Source: Hamadaea tsunoensis DSM 44101 (lineage in GTDB: Bacteria > Actinomycetota > Actinomycetes > Mycobacteriales > Micromonosporaceae). From it: DNA of 64,000 bases. The notes under the pieces were generated by a model. The model was not told the DNA's origin, did not search any database, and worked only from the letters and a program-made list of their open reading frames with translations. A program made the translations under genes and the position numbers. The stretch is taken from the NCBI RefSeq assembly GCF_000428945.1, contig NZ_AUAX01000008.1, forward strand, positions 186,001 to 250,000. The letters are read 5' to 3'. This document shows, one piece after another, positions 45,741 to 54,200 of this stretch (the stretch's first letter is position 1; each line of letters starts with the position of its first letter).

Positions 45741-46505
45741 ATGTCCCCCGATACGCTCTCCATCATGTACGCGGCACGCATCCGCCCGCCGGGCACCGGC
45801 CGCTGGCTGGACCTGACCGGGCCGGGCGGCGTTCCGGCGGGCTGGGTCGCGATCGTCGGGCCGAACGGCGCCGGCAAGAGCGTGCTGCTGGAGAACATCG
45901 CGGCCGGCGCGGCCGATGTGGAACTGGCCGGCGGCGGTGGTCCCGCGCTGTTCTACCGCGACGACCGGCACCTGTCGGGCCTCGACCGCCTCGCGGCACT
46001 GTCCGACGACATCGCCCGCCGGCTGGCCGCGGAGCCCGCCGGGCTCGTGCTCATCGACGAGGTCGAGGCGCATCTGCACCTCTCCGCGCAGCAGGAGGTC
46101 GGCTTCCTGCTCACCGCCCGCTTCCCCGCCGTGCAGTTCATCGTGAGTACGCACAGCCCCTACGTCTGCCAGGCGGCGGATGTGATCGTCCGGCTGGATC
46201 CGGCCTACGTGGCCGACGACGATCTCTGGGCGCGGGCGGCGTACGGCAGCGGGGACGACGCCGCCCTGTCGGATCTGTTCGGCCTGGCGTCGCCCTACTC
46301 CGTTCCCGCCCGCGAACTGCGCGAGGAGCTCGTACGCCTGGAGATGGCCGTGCTCGACGGCACGGCGGACGGCATCCAGCGCGAGCGATTCCGCGACCTG
46401 CAGGCCCTGCTGACCAGTTCGCCGTCGGCGCGGGCCGAAGAGGTGAAGGCGCGGCTGCGGCAGCGGGCGGCGTCGCGGGGCGGTCGACCGGGCGGGACCG
46501 GATGA
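45741..46505 (+). CDS. AAA/ABC-type ATPase, PtuA-like (first gene of ATPase/HNH pair)
   Basis: A compact 254-residue ATPase of the AAA_21/ABC-like superfamily. Walker A IVGPNGAGKS (G40-K46), Walker B GLVLIDEVE (D106, E107) and the switch FIVSTHSPYV (H138) are all present. No LSGGQ-like signature is visible before Walker B, and the long insertion of typical PtuA or OLD ATPases is absent. Its stop overlaps the HNH gene start (ATGA), forming a two-gene unit like Septu (PtuA-PtuB). ATG at 45741 or, eight codons later, at 45765; ribosome sites are weak. It could instead be a repair or plasmid-type ATPase. Confidence 0.8.
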   Translation: MSPDTLSIMYAARIRPPGTGRWLDLTGPGGVPAGWVAIVGPNGAGKSVLLENIAAGAADVELAGGGGPALFYRDDRHLSGLDRLAALSDDIARRLAAEPAGLVLIDEVEAHLHLSAQQEVGFLLTARFPAVQFIVSTHSPYVCQAADVIVRLDPAYVADDDLWARAAYGSGDDAALSDLFGLASPYSVPARELREELVRLEMAVLDGTADGIQRERFRDLQALLTSSPSARAEEVKARLRQRAASRGGRPGGTG

Positions 46506-47233
46506 TCAGGTTGCAGCGGCTGGCCCTGCCGGCCGACGCGACCACCCGCATGACCACCCATACCGGAGAGATCGCCGGAATCCCCCACCAGCGACGATCC
46601 GCCGCGGCCCGCAAGATGTGGAGCGGCGACCGGACGCTGCGCGCGGTCATCCGCGCCCGGCTGGCCGAGATGGCGCCGGGCCTGGAGCGCTGCATGTACT
46701 GCGGCGACAACCAGGGGTCCGATGTGGACCATTTCGAGCCGTTGTCGCGCAACCCTTTGCGTACCTTCGACTGGCTCAATCATCTGCTGGCCTGCTCGAT
46801 CTGCAACAGCCACTACAAGCGGGACCGCTATCCGCTCGCCGCCGACGGTACGCCGCTGCTGGTCGATCCGACGGCCGAGGATCCGTTCGACCACATCCGG
46901 CTGTCGCTGACCGTCGGCGCGTACGCCCCGTTGAGCGACCGCGGCGCGGCGACGATCGAGGTGTGCGGGCTGAACCGGCCGGTGCTGACGCGCGGGCGGC
47001 TCGCGGCGCGGACCGCGGTCGAGCGGGCGCTGCGGATGTGGGACCGGGCCCGGACCCTCGGCGACCCCGAACTGGCCGACGAGATGATCGTGACCGTACG
47101 CGAGCAGCCGTTCGCCGACGTGTGCCAGGCGATGCTGCGGACGGTGGACCGGCCCGGGGCGGCCGACGTGCTCGCCCCGGAGATCCTGCGGTTGCTGCGG
47201 TCGAGTGCGCTGCGCCGCCGCCTGCTGGCCTGA
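46502..47233 (+). CDS. HNH endonuclease, PtuB-like (second gene of ATPase/HNH pair)
   Basis: A 243-residue nuclease. The zinc-bound HNH motif is complete: C64-x2-C67, D76-H77 (VDHFEP), C98-x2-C101-N102 and K106. The CMYCGDN, DHFEPLSRNP and ACSICNSHYK segments are like those of HNH proteins paired with AAA ATPases, including Septu PtuB. The N-terminal 35 residues contain HQRRSAA, seen in other ATPase-linked HNH proteins. The start codon overlaps the ATPase stop. Likely role: DNA cleavage in anti-phage defence, gated by the ATPase; this is inferred from gene pairing. Confidence 0.85.
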   Translation: MIRLQRLALPADATTRMTTHTGEIAGIPHQRRSAAARKMWSGDRTLRAVIRARLAEMAPGLERCMYCGDNQGSDVDHFEPLSRNPLRTFDWLNHLLACSICNSHYKRDRYPLAADGTPLLVDPTAEDPFDHIRLSLTVGAYAPLSDRGAATIEVCGLNRPVLTRGRLAARTAVERALRMWDRARTLGDPELADEMIVTVREQPFADVCQAMLRTVDRPGAADVLAPEILRLLRSSALRRRLLA

Positions 47234-47242
47234 GCGGCCCGC

Positions 47243-47905
47243 CTATCCGAGGACGCGGGTCAACTCGATCGCGTAGTCCTGGGTGTTCTCGACGAGCTTG
47301 TCGCCGTTGCAGGCGAAGTACTCCGGCCCGACCGAGCCCCGCAGCGGCTCCGAGTCGATCTGATGCCCGTTGCGCTTCCAGGTGGTGGTGCCGGACCCCT
47401 TCGGATCGGCGTAGAAGATGATCCCCGGCTCGGTACGGTAGCTCCAGGTGATCTTGCCTTTGTTGATCACCGTGTAGGTGTCGCCGTTCGCCTTGCCGGT
47501 CTGGGTGCTGCCGGTCGGCCCCATGTCCAAAGTGATCTTGCCGTCGGCGGTGAACCTCTGGATGCGACCGCTGGTCTTCAGCTGGACGTCGACCCCGTTG
47601 ATCGTCGCCGAACCGGTGTGCGAGGTCTCCCGCCAGGTGCCGACCAGGCACGCGGCCCCGCTCAACGGCTCCTCCGAGGAGACCTCGCCGGTCGGCGCGG
47701 CCGAGGGCTGCAGCCCGCCGGGCCCGGTCGCGCTCGGCCGCGGCGACGGCACGTCGCCCTGGTCCTTGTCGTTCTGCCGCTGGATGACGAAGATCCCGCC
47801 GCCGATGCAGCAGACGCTCAGCAGAACGGCGACGACGCCCCCCGCGATGATGAACGGCAGCGGATCGCGCTTCTTCGGCGCCACGGGCGGCGTACCAATC
47901 GTCAC
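47243..47905 (-). CDS. Membrane-anchored protein with lipocalin-like C-terminal domain
   Basis: A 220-residue protein. A short polar N-terminus precedes a membrane segment (about 16-42, DPLPFIIAGGVVAVLLSVCCIGGGIFVI), a Pro/Ser-rich linker (about 50-85) and a beta-rich exported domain starting CLVGTWRETSHTG, similar to lipocalin-like domains of actinobacterial hypothetical proteins. The GTG at 47905 has TAGAGT 6 bases upstream on the minus strand, so it is probably leaderless. Function is not known. Confidence 0.8.
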   Translation of the reverse strand: MTIGTPPVAPKKRDPLPFIIAGGVVAVLLSVCCIGGGIFVIQRQNDKDQGDVPSPRPSATGPGGLQPSAAPTGEVSSEEPLSGAACLVGTWRETSHTGSATINGVDVQLKTSGRIQRFTADGKITLDMGPTGSTQTGKANGDTYTVINKGKITWSYRTEPGIIFYADPKGSGTTTWKRNGHQIDSEPLRGSVGPEYFACNGDKLVENTQDYAIELTRVLG

Positions 47906-47926
47906 CGTCGAACTCTATCCGGCTCC

Positions 47927-48757
47927 TCAGGGCGCGGTGAAGAACCCTCGGAGCGTACGCGCGACCAGCAGCGGGCCGCCGTCGTCCTCGGGCCCCTCGT
48001 GGGTCAGCCCGTCGAAGCTGACCCGGTCCGCCGCCGGCAGCACCCGTTGCAGCGTGTCGAGCGGCTCGCGCAGGAAATGCGGGCTCTTCGTGCCGTCGAG
48101 GAGCAGTACGCGCGGAGTCAGACCGGCGTACTCGGCCTGGGTGTCGGCCATCTCGCGGATGAGCTGGAAGTCGTAGCGCTCGGTGGGGACCAGCTCCCCG
48201 ATGGTCTTGTCCAGCCGCAGTCCCACGGCGATCATCGGCGTCAGCACGGCCCGGGGCAGCCGGGTGAACAACGGGTCGGCCTCCAGTCCTCTCAGGACGG
48301 TGATGAGCGCGGCGGCGTTGCGGCCTTCGTCGATTTCGCGCTCGTAGCGGGCCATGAAGTCGACGGGGATCCCGCCGGCGATCTGCAGCGGCGGCTCGTA
48401 GAGCGCGATCCGGTCCAGGGCACCGGCGTCCGCCAGCGCCGTACGCAGCAGGACCAGGGCGCCGGAGCTGAGCCCGAACCCGAGCCGGGCGCCGGTCGCC
48501 GCGAGGATCGCCGAGACGTCCTGCACCTCCTTGTGCATGCCGTAGCCGTCGCCGTGCGGCCCGCTCATCCCCCGGCCCCGGCGGTCGGGCACGTAGACAC
48601 GGAAGTCGGCGGCGAGCTCGGTGGCCAGCCGGTCGAAGTCCCGGGCGCTCTTCATCCCGCCGTGCAGGGCCACGATGCCGGGTCCGGTCTCGCCGTAGAC
48701 ACGCATGCCGATACGCGTACCGTCGGCCGACTCGATCTCGTGCTGTGAATGTTTCAT
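47927..48757 (-). CDS. Alpha/beta-fold hydrolase
   Basis: A 276-residue alpha/beta hydrolase. HGG near residue 33 forms the oxyanion hole, GLSSGA (about 94-99) contains the nucleophile elbow Ser, an Asp follows in LLLDGTKSPHF, and the catalytic His is in GLTHEG. The substrate is unknown. It is divergent from a TetR regulator (54 bp apart), an arrangement suggesting that the regulator represses this gene. Downstream, 21 bp before the anchored lipocalin-like gene. Confidence 0.9.
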   Translation of the reverse strand: MKHSQHEIESADGTRIGMRVYGETGPGIVALHGGMKSARDFDRLATELAADFRVYVPDRRGRGMSGPHGDGYGMHKEVQDVSAILAATGARLGFGLSSGALVLLRTALADAGALDRIALYEPPLQIAGGIPVDFMARYEREIDEGRNAAALITVLRGLEADPLFTRLPRAVLTPMIAVGLRLDKTIGELVPTERYDFQLIREMADTQAEYAGLTPRVLLLDGTKSPHFLREPLDTLQRVLPAADRVSFDGLTHEGPEDDGGPLLVARTLRGFFTAP

Positions 48758-48774
48758 GCCGCCAGCTTAGGTAA

Positions 48775-48803
48775 ACTCGGTATACTTTTCAACCCGGTGT
48801 ACT
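48775..48803. promoter_or_regulatory. Direct repeat in the hydrolase/TetR divergent gap
   Basis: ACTCGGTATACT (48775-48786) and ACCCGGTGTACT (48792-48803) form a direct repeat with 17-bp spacing in the 54-bp gap between divergent starts. It overlaps the -10 (TACTCT, 48800-48805) of the leaderless TetR gene. Candidate binding sites for the TetR protein. Confidence 0.5.
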
Positions 48804-48811
48804 CTAGCCGG

Positions 48812-49453
48812 ATGGTGGACGAGGTCGGACTCCGGGAGCGGCAGCGGCGGCGTACCCAGCAGGCGATTCAGGACGCGGCAACGGATCTGTTCCTGCGCTC
48901 CGGCTTCGACGCGGTCGGCGTCAACGAGATCGCGGCCGCGGCCGAGGTGTCCAAGCGCACGCTGTTCAAGTACTTCCCGAGCAAGGAGGACCTGATCGTC
49001 GGCTCGTTCGCCGACCACCAGGACGAGAACGCACGGGTGGTGGCCGGCCGGCCCCCGGGCCAGGATCCGCTGACCGCACTGCGCGAGCACTTCCTCGACG
49101 CGCTCGCCCGGCGCGACCCGATCACCGGGCTCGACGACCGGCCGCAGGTCCTGGCCTTCGTCGCCATGGTGCTCGCGACCCCGTCACTGCAGGCCCGGCT
49201 GCTGCTCTACCAGCTCGACGCGGAACGGGCGCTGGCCGCCGCGCTGGACGAGATCCAGCCGGACGCCGGGGTGGGACGGGTGGCGGCGTACCAGATCTTC
49301 GCCGTGCAGCGGGCGCTCGCCGACGAGAACCGGCAGGCCCTCACCGACGGCATCACCGCCGACGACCGGTACCCGGCGGCGGTGGCGGCCGCGACCCGCG
49401 CGTACGCCTTCCTCGCCACCGGCCTCGCGGCCGCTCTCGCGCCACGGCATTGA
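48812..49453 (+). CDS. TetR-family transcriptional regulator
   Basis: A 213-residue regulator with a classic N-terminal TetR helix-turn-helix (about 11-58: RRTQQAIQDAATDLFLRSGF, then VGVNEIAAAAEVSKRTLFKYFPSKEDL). The ATG at 48812 is favoured because TACTCT ends 6 bases upstream, giving a leaderless transcript. It is divergent from the hydrolase gene, which it probably represses through the direct repeat at 48775-48803. Its ligand is unknown. Confidence 0.93.
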   Translation: MVDEVGLRERQRRRTQQAIQDAATDLFLRSGFDAVGVNEIAAAAEVSKRTLFKYFPSKEDLIVGSFADHQDENARVVAGRPPGQDPLTALREHFLDALARRDPITGLDDRPQVLAFVAMVLATPSLQARLLLYQLDAERALAAALDEIQPDAGVGRVAAYQIFAVQRALADENRQALTDGITADDRYPAAVAAATRAYAFLATGLAAALAPRH

Positions 49454-49522
49454 TCACGGCCGAAGGCCGCGCACCTAGGACAATGGTGACTATCGTTTCG
49501 ATGAAGTTACACCACTGTTGCT

Positions 49523-49538
49523 ATGGGAGCGTTCCCAT
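49523..49538. promoter_or_regulatory. CebR/LacI-type operator upstream of the GH6 cellulase
   Basis: ATGGGAGCGTTCCCAT contains the same 14-mer as the proximal GH1 site (TGGGAGCGTTCCCA). It lies about 85 bp upstream of the cellulase ATG. The identical core in front of two cellulose-related genes supports a shared repressor. Confidence 0.85.
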
Positions 49539-49622
49539 GCCATGATGACGGTCACTTCCTGATCCGCCGCCGCCCAGGTGCCACAGGGTGCGGTGGCGGA
49601 ACAACGCCCTAGGAGTGTCCAC

Positions 49623-51515
49623 ATGAGATCAGTCCCCCTCCGCGGAAAGGTCCGGCAAGCCCTGCGCTCTCCCGTTCGCCGCGCAGTGGTCGTGGCCAGC
49701 GTGATCGCGCTGAGCTCAGCCGGTGTCGTCGCCATGGCCACCTCGGCCAGCGCCGCCGCCGGCTGTTCCGTGACCTACAACAACCAGAACTCGTGGCCGG
49801 GCGGTTTCACCGCCAACGTCACGATCACCAACCTCGGTGACGCGATCACCAACGGCTGGAACCTCGGGTTCGACTTCCCGGCGGCCGGCCAGGCCGTGCA
49901 GCAGGGCTGGAGCGCCACGTGGACCCAGTCCGGCCAGCACGTCAACGCTGCGAGCCTCGACTGGAACAAGGCCCTCGCCACCAACGCGTCGACGTCGATC
50001 GGCTTCAACGGCCTCTGGACCAGCAGCAACCCGGTCCCGACCAGCTTCACGCTGAACGGTGTCGTCTGCACCGGCGGCGTGACGACCAGCCCGAGCGCGA
50101 GCAAGAGCGCCTCGGCGAGCCCGTCGGCCAGCGCGAGCCGTAGCGCGAGCGCCAGCCCGTCGGCCAGCGCGAGCCGCAGTGCCAGCGCCAGCCCGTCGCC
50201 CAGCGTCAGCACCTCTCCCCCGCCGCCCGGAACCCACGTGGACAACCCGTACGTGGGCGCCACCGGCTACGTCAACCCGGAGTGGAAGGCGCACGCCCAG
50301 GCCGAGACCGGTGGAAGCCGCGTCGCGAACAACTCCACGGGTGTCTGGCTCGACCGGATCGCCGCCATCGCGGGCAGCAGCACCTCGATGGGCCTCAAGG
50401 CGCACCTGGACGCGGCCGTCACGCAGGACGCCGCCAACGGCAGCACCCCGCTGACGATCCAGTTCGTGATCTACGACCTGCCCAACCGCGACTGCTCGGC
50501 ACTCGCGTCGAACGGTGAGCTCACGGTCGCGAACGACGGCATCAACAAGTACAAGACGCTGTACATCGACCCGATCGCAGCGCTCATGTCCCAGTCGGCG
50601 TACGCGAACCTGCGCATCGTGACGGTCATCGAGATCGACTCGCTGCCGAACCTCGTGACCAACACCGGCATCGCCGCCTGCGCCGAGGCGCAGTCGTCGG
50701 GCGCGTACGTCCAGGGCATCCAGTACGCCCTGAACAAGCTGCACGCGATCCCGAACGTCTACACCTACATCGACGCGGCGCACCACGGCTGGATCGGCTG
50801 GAGCTCCAACTTCGGCCCGACCGCCGACCTGCTCGCCTCGACCGCCCGCGGCACCACCGCCGGGTACGCGAGTGTCGACGGCTTCATCGTCAACACGGCC
50901 AACTACTCCGCCCTGCAGGAGCCGTACTTCTCGGCGACCACCTCGGTCAACGGGACGACCGTCCGGCAGTCGAAGTGGGTTGACTGGAACGACTACGTGG
51001 ACGAGCTCTCGTTCGCCCAGGCGTTCCGCACGAAGCTGGTGTCCGAGGGCTTCTCCTCGAACATCGGCATGCTGATCGACACCTCGCGCAACGGCTGGGG
51101 CAACTGTGTCGTCAGCCCCTGCCAGTCGATCCAGACCACCCGGCCGACGGCCGCGAGCACGTCCACCAACGTGGACACGTTCGTCACCGAGTCCCGGATC
51201 GACCGCCGCATCCACGCCGGCAACTGGTGCAACCAGGCCGGCGCGGGCCTCGGCGAGCGGCCGCGGGCGAACCCGGCCACGGGCATCGACGCGTACGTGT
51301 GGATCAAGCCGCCGGGCGAGTCGGACGGCTCCAGCAGCCTGATCTCCAACGACCAGGGCAAGGGCTTCGACCGCATGTGCGACCCGACCTACACCGGCAA
51401 CGACCGCAACGGCAACAGCCTGACCGGCTCGCTGCCCAACGCCCCCATCTCGGGTGCCTGGTTCTCGGCCCAGTTCCAGCAGCTGATGGCGAACGCGTAC
51501 CCGCCGCTCTCGTAA
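49623..51515 (+). CDS. Secreted GH6 cellobiohydrolase/endoglucanase with CBM2
   Basis: A 630-residue secreted cellulase. The signal peptide covers about 1-43 (RRAVVVASVIALSSAGVVAM, SASA). An N-terminal CBM2 (about 46-145, starting CSVTYNNQNSWPGGF) binds cellulose; a Ser/Ala/Pro linker (about 150-195) holds repeated SASASPSASASR units; the GH6 domain covers about 200-630, with YDLPNRDCSALASNGEL, DAAHHGWIGW and WIKPPGESDG. It cleaves beta-1,4-glucan. ATG with AGGAG 8 bases upstream. The upstream CebR-like operator ties it to the GH1 beta-glucosidase, giving a cellulose-to-glucose route. Confidence 0.95.
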   Translation: MRSVPLRGKVRQALRSPVRRAVVVASVIALSSAGVVAMATSASAAAGCSVTYNNQNSWPGGFTANVTITNLGDAITNGWNLGFDFPAAGQAVQQGWSATWTQSGQHVNAASLDWNKALATNASTSIGFNGLWTSSNPVPTSFTLNGVVCTGGVTTSPSASKSASASPSASASRSASASPSASASRSASASPSPSVSTSPPPPGTHVDNPYVGATGYVNPEWKAHAQAETGGSRVANNSTGVWLDRIAAIAGSSTSMGLKAHLDAAVTQDAANGSTPLTIQFVIYDLPNRDCSALASNGELTVANDGINKYKTLYIDPIAALMSQSAYANLRIVTVIEIDSLPNLVTNTGIAACAEAQSSGAYVQGIQYALNKLHAIPNVYTYIDAAHHGWIGWSSNFGPTADLLASTARGTTAGYASVDGFIVNTANYSALQEPYFSATTSVNGTTVRQSKWVDWNDYVDELSFAQAFRTKLVSEGFSSNIGMLIDTSRNGWGNCVVSPCQSIQTTRPTAASTSTNVDTFVTESRIDRRIHAGNWCNQAGAGLGERPRANPATGIDAYVWIKPPGESDGSSSLISNDQGKGFDRMCDPTYTGNDRNGNSLTGSLPNAPISGAWFSAQFQQLMANAYPPLS

Positions 51516-51533
51516 GGGAGAACGGGTAAGGCA

Positions 51534-51567
51534 GGAAGCGGCCCCGGGGTTCCCGGGGCCGCTTTCC
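51534..51567 (+). terminator. Terminator-like hairpin after the GH6 gene
   Basis: AGCGGCCCCGGG and CCCGGGGCCGCT form a 13-bp GC-rich stem with a 2-3 base loop, starting 18 bp after the stop. It is followed by TTTCC, a weak U-tract. Probably a rho-independent terminator. Confidence 0.85.
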
Positions 51568-51640
51568 ACATTCGGCGGCCGTCCACACCCCGATCTTCTG
51601 CCGACTCGCGACCGGCCCACGGCCGGACGAGGCTCACGGC

Positions 51641-52549
51641 ATGCACCCCGCCCTCGCCACCGCACTCAGCCGTGGCCCAGTACGCGCGGCCTCCCTACCG
51701 GCGAACATGCCCGGCTGGGCGTTGACGAACGCCGTCCGCGCCGGGCACGTCGTCCGCGTCCTTCCCGGCGTGTTCGCCGCCGCCGGAACCACTCCGGATC
51801 TGGTCCGGGCGGCTGCCGCCTATGTGGACGGACGTGGCGCCGTCAGCCACACGACCGCACTCGGCCTGTTCGGATGGACACTGGCAGACGGGAGAGTGCA
51901 CGTGACGGTGCCGCCCCGGGTCCGCCTTCAGGGTTCCGACCTGATCGTCGTCCACAGTCGCAAGGACTTCGAGGTCGAAGCGCCGTGGGTGGTCCGGCGC
52001 AAGGGTTTCGTCGTGACCAATATCGAAGACTCGCTGGTCGCGGCCTGGCCCCTCGGTACAGAACCGTGGCGTACGGGAGTGGTCGTGGAAGCGGTGAATT
52101 CCCGTAGGACGACGGCGCTACGACTCGCCACCGCGCTCGCCGGAGCTCCCCACCTGCCCGACCGCCACGCATTGCGGCGCATCATCGATCTGCTGGCCGG
52201 CGGCTGCCGGAGCCCGTTGGAGATCTTCGGAGCAGAGCGGGTCTTCCACGGCCTGCCCGGACTCCGCCGTCAGGCCCCGATCACGATCGGCGGCCGCACC
52301 CACTACCTCGACCTCTACGCCGAGGCCGAACGCGTCAACATCGAAATCGACGGGGCGAGCTGGCACGCACGATCTGACCAGCGTGAACGAGACCTTCGAC
52401 GGGACGCGGCGCTCGCGACCCGGGGCATTCTCGTCGTACGGTTCAGTTATCGCCGACTCATCGACACGCCGGCAGCGGTCCGCCTGGAGACCCAGCGAAT
52501 CCTGGACACGCGACGGGACGGCCCACGATCGACAGCGGCTGTCCTGTAA
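51641..52549 (+). CDS. AbiEi-like / DUF559 endonuclease-fold protein
   Basis: A 302-residue protein. An N-terminal region with wHTH-like character (about 25-80: WALTNAVRAGHVVRVLPGVFAAAG) resembles AbiEi-type antitoxins, and the C-terminal part (about 225-290: IEIDGASWH, RDLRRDAALATRGILVVRFSY) matches DUF559, a Vsr-like PD-(D/E)xK fold. Such proteins are common in actinobacteria as solitary genes. No AbiEii toxin gene is adjacent. Function is unclear: antitoxin-derived regulator or nuclease. ATG start, no strong ribosome site. Confidence 0.8.
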   Translation: MHPALATALSRGPVRAASLPANMPGWALTNAVRAGHVVRVLPGVFAAAGTTPDLVRAAAAYVDGRGAVSHTTALGLFGWTLADGRVHVTVPPRVRLQGSDLIVVHSRKDFEVEAPWVVRRKGFVVTNIEDSLVAAWPLGTEPWRTGVVVEAVNSRRTTALRLATALAGAPHLPDRHALRRIIDLLAGGCRSPLEIFGAERVFHGLPGLRRQAPITIGGRTHYLDLYAEAERVNIEIDGASWHARSDQRERDLRRDAALATRGILVVRFSYRRLIDTPAAVRLETQRILDTRRDGPRSTAAVL

Positions 52550-52651
52550 TTTTCGACCGTTCGCCATGATCGATAACGCCGCACATGCATGGGAGAGCCC
52601 GATCCTGCATGGGGGACGCTATCGATCATGACGAAATGGCAGTTCTTACAG
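52544..52651. repeat. Long interrupted inverted repeat between convergent genes
   Basis: Outer arms CTGTAA (52544) and TTACAG (to 52651), then unmatched 10-base stretches, then arms with CATGATCGATA (52560-52578 and 52617-52635; 17 of 19 pair). Inner CATGCATGGG and CTGCATGGGG add further symmetry. It spans the end of the DUF559 gene towards the oxidoreductase stop. The CATGATC core recalls the palindromes at 11.02 and 58.31 kb. Confidence 0.8.
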
Positions 52652-52702
52652 CCCAGACGCTGTTGATCATCGAGCGCCGGCCGAGCCGCGCGAGCAGGTG
52701 TC

Positions 52703-53599
52703 CTACAGCGACACTGCTCGTCCCGACGCGATCGACTCCTCCGCGGCTGCCAGCACCCGGACGACCTCGACCCCGAACGCGACGTCGCAAGGATGCCGTG
52801 GCACCCCTTCCCCACTGGCCGCGATCAGCTGGTCGACCGCGTTCGCGTACGCCTCGACGGCCGTCACCGACGGATCCGCGACGTCGAGAACACCGGTGCC
52901 GCCGAAGAACGAGGATCCGGAGAATCCGAGGTCGGCCGGCGCGTCGATCGACAGCATCAGCTCGCTGACCGCTCCGCCTTCGTGGGCGACGAGCACGTGG
53001 GCCGTTGCCGCCGCGCCGAGGAAAGCTGTCACCGAGGTGGCCGGGCCGAGGACGGGCAGGACCCGCGACAGCGCGTGCGGCCCGACGTCCCACAGGCCGC
53101 CGAACTCGTGGCGCCATTGCGACTGGGCGTACGGGCTGCCGGGGCGGTGGATCGAGCCGATCATGGCGGCCCGGGCGCCGATCCAGCCGCCGGTGGCGGC
53201 GGCCTCGTCGAGGGATGCCGTGATCGCGGGGTCGAACCGGCCGGTGAAGAAGACGACGCTGGCGATGTTGGTCTCGCCGGCCGCCGCGGCCACGTCCTCG
53301 GCCGCGGCGACCGTCAGCGCGAGCGGTTTGTCCAGCAGCAGGTGGCGACCGGCCCTGGCGGCCTGCGCCGCGAGGGGGGCCTGGACCGCGGGCGGCAGGG
53401 CGATCGCGACGGCGTCGACGTCCGCGAGCAGCGCTTCCATCTCCGCGTACGCCTTGGCGCCCAGCTTGTCCGCCACCCCGGCCGCTTTCGCCGGGTCGCG
53501 GCCCCACACGCCGACGAGGTCGGCCTCCGGGTGGGCGGCGAGCGCCCGGCCGTGCACGTTTTCCGCCCAGTAACCAGTGCCCACCAGTCCGAATCGCAT
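52703..53599 (-). CDS. Gfo/Idh/MocA-family oxidoreductase
   Basis: A 298-residue NAD(P)-dependent oxidoreductase. The N-terminal Rossmann domain starts RFGLVGTGYWAENVHG and holds the family motif DKPLALT (about 93-99); the C-terminal domain has GGLWDVGPHALS with the likely catalytic His. The substrate, probably a sugar or inositol derivative, is unknown. ATG at 53599 with TACCGT 7 bases upstream, so probably leaderless; the longer ORF runs into the divergent gene's promoter. It is divergent from the PEBP gene. Confidence 0.92.
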   Translation of the reverse strand: MRFGLVGTGYWAENVHGRALAAHPEADLVGVWGRDPAKAAGVADKLGAKAYAEMEALLADVDAVAIALPPAVQAPLAAQAARAGRHLLLDKPLALTVAAAEDVAAAAGETNIASVVFFTGRFDPAITASLDEAAATGGWIGARAAMIGSIHRPGSPYAQSQWRHEFGGLWDVGPHALSRVLPVLGPATSVTAFLGAAATAHVLVAHEGGAVSELMLSIDAPADLGFSGSSFFGGTGVLDVADPSVTAVEAYANAVDQLIAASGEGVPRHPCDVAFGVEVVRVLAAAEESIASGRAVSL

Positions 53600-53657
53600 G
53601 CGGAACACGGTACCGGGACTAGGGTGGGCAGAGTCTGTCAGGACTTCTGGAGGTTCC

Positions 53658-54170
53658 ATGCGAGCCAAGGCACAGTTTCCCTACGACGCCCTGCCCGAGG
53701 TGCCGGCGTTCGAGGTGGTCAGCGACGACGTACGGGCCGGCGACGCGATGGCGATGGTGCACGTGCATCCGGGGCTGGGCGGTGAGAACCGCAGCCCGCA
53801 CCTGCGCTGGTCGGGTTTCCCCGCCGAGACGGCCGGTTTCGCGGTCACCTGCCTCGACCCGGACGCGCCGACCGGCAGCGGATTCTGGCACTGGTCGGTG
53901 GTCGGCATCCCGGCGGGCGTCACGGAGTTGCCGGCCGGCGGTCCGCTGCCCGAGGGCGCGTTCTGCGTACGCAACGACTACGGCGAGCGTGACTACGGCG
54001 GCCCGTTCCCGCCGGCCGGTGACGAGCCGCACCGCTACATTTTCGCCGTGCACGCGTTGAAGGCGCCGTTGACGGACGTCGACGCGGACGCGACTCCGGC
54101 GGTGGTCGGCTTCAATCTGACGTTCGCCACGATCGCCCGCGGATTCCTGGTGCCGGTCTTCGGGCAGTAG
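53658..54170 (+). CDS. PEBP-family (YbhB/YbcL-like) protein
   Basis: A 170-residue phosphatidylethanolamine-binding-like protein. SPHLRWSGFP, DPDAPTGSGFWHWSVVGIP and the GGPFPPAGDEPHRYIFAVHAL block contain the ligand-pocket motifs DPDxP and GPxxP-xxxHRY. Bacterial members are cytoplasmic and of uncertain function. CTGGAGG lies 5 bases before the ATG. Confidence 0.93.
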   Translation: MRAKAQFPYDALPEVPAFEVVSDDVRAGDAMAMVHVHPGLGGENRSPHLRWSGFPAETAGFAVTCLDPDAPTGSGFWHWSVVGIPAGVTELPAGGPLPEGAFCVRNDYGERDYGGPFPPAGDEPHRYIFAVHALKAPLTDVDADATPAVVGFNLTFATIARGFLVPVFGQ

Positions 54171-54200
54171 GGCCGCCCGCTCTTCGACCGCCGGCTGGGA

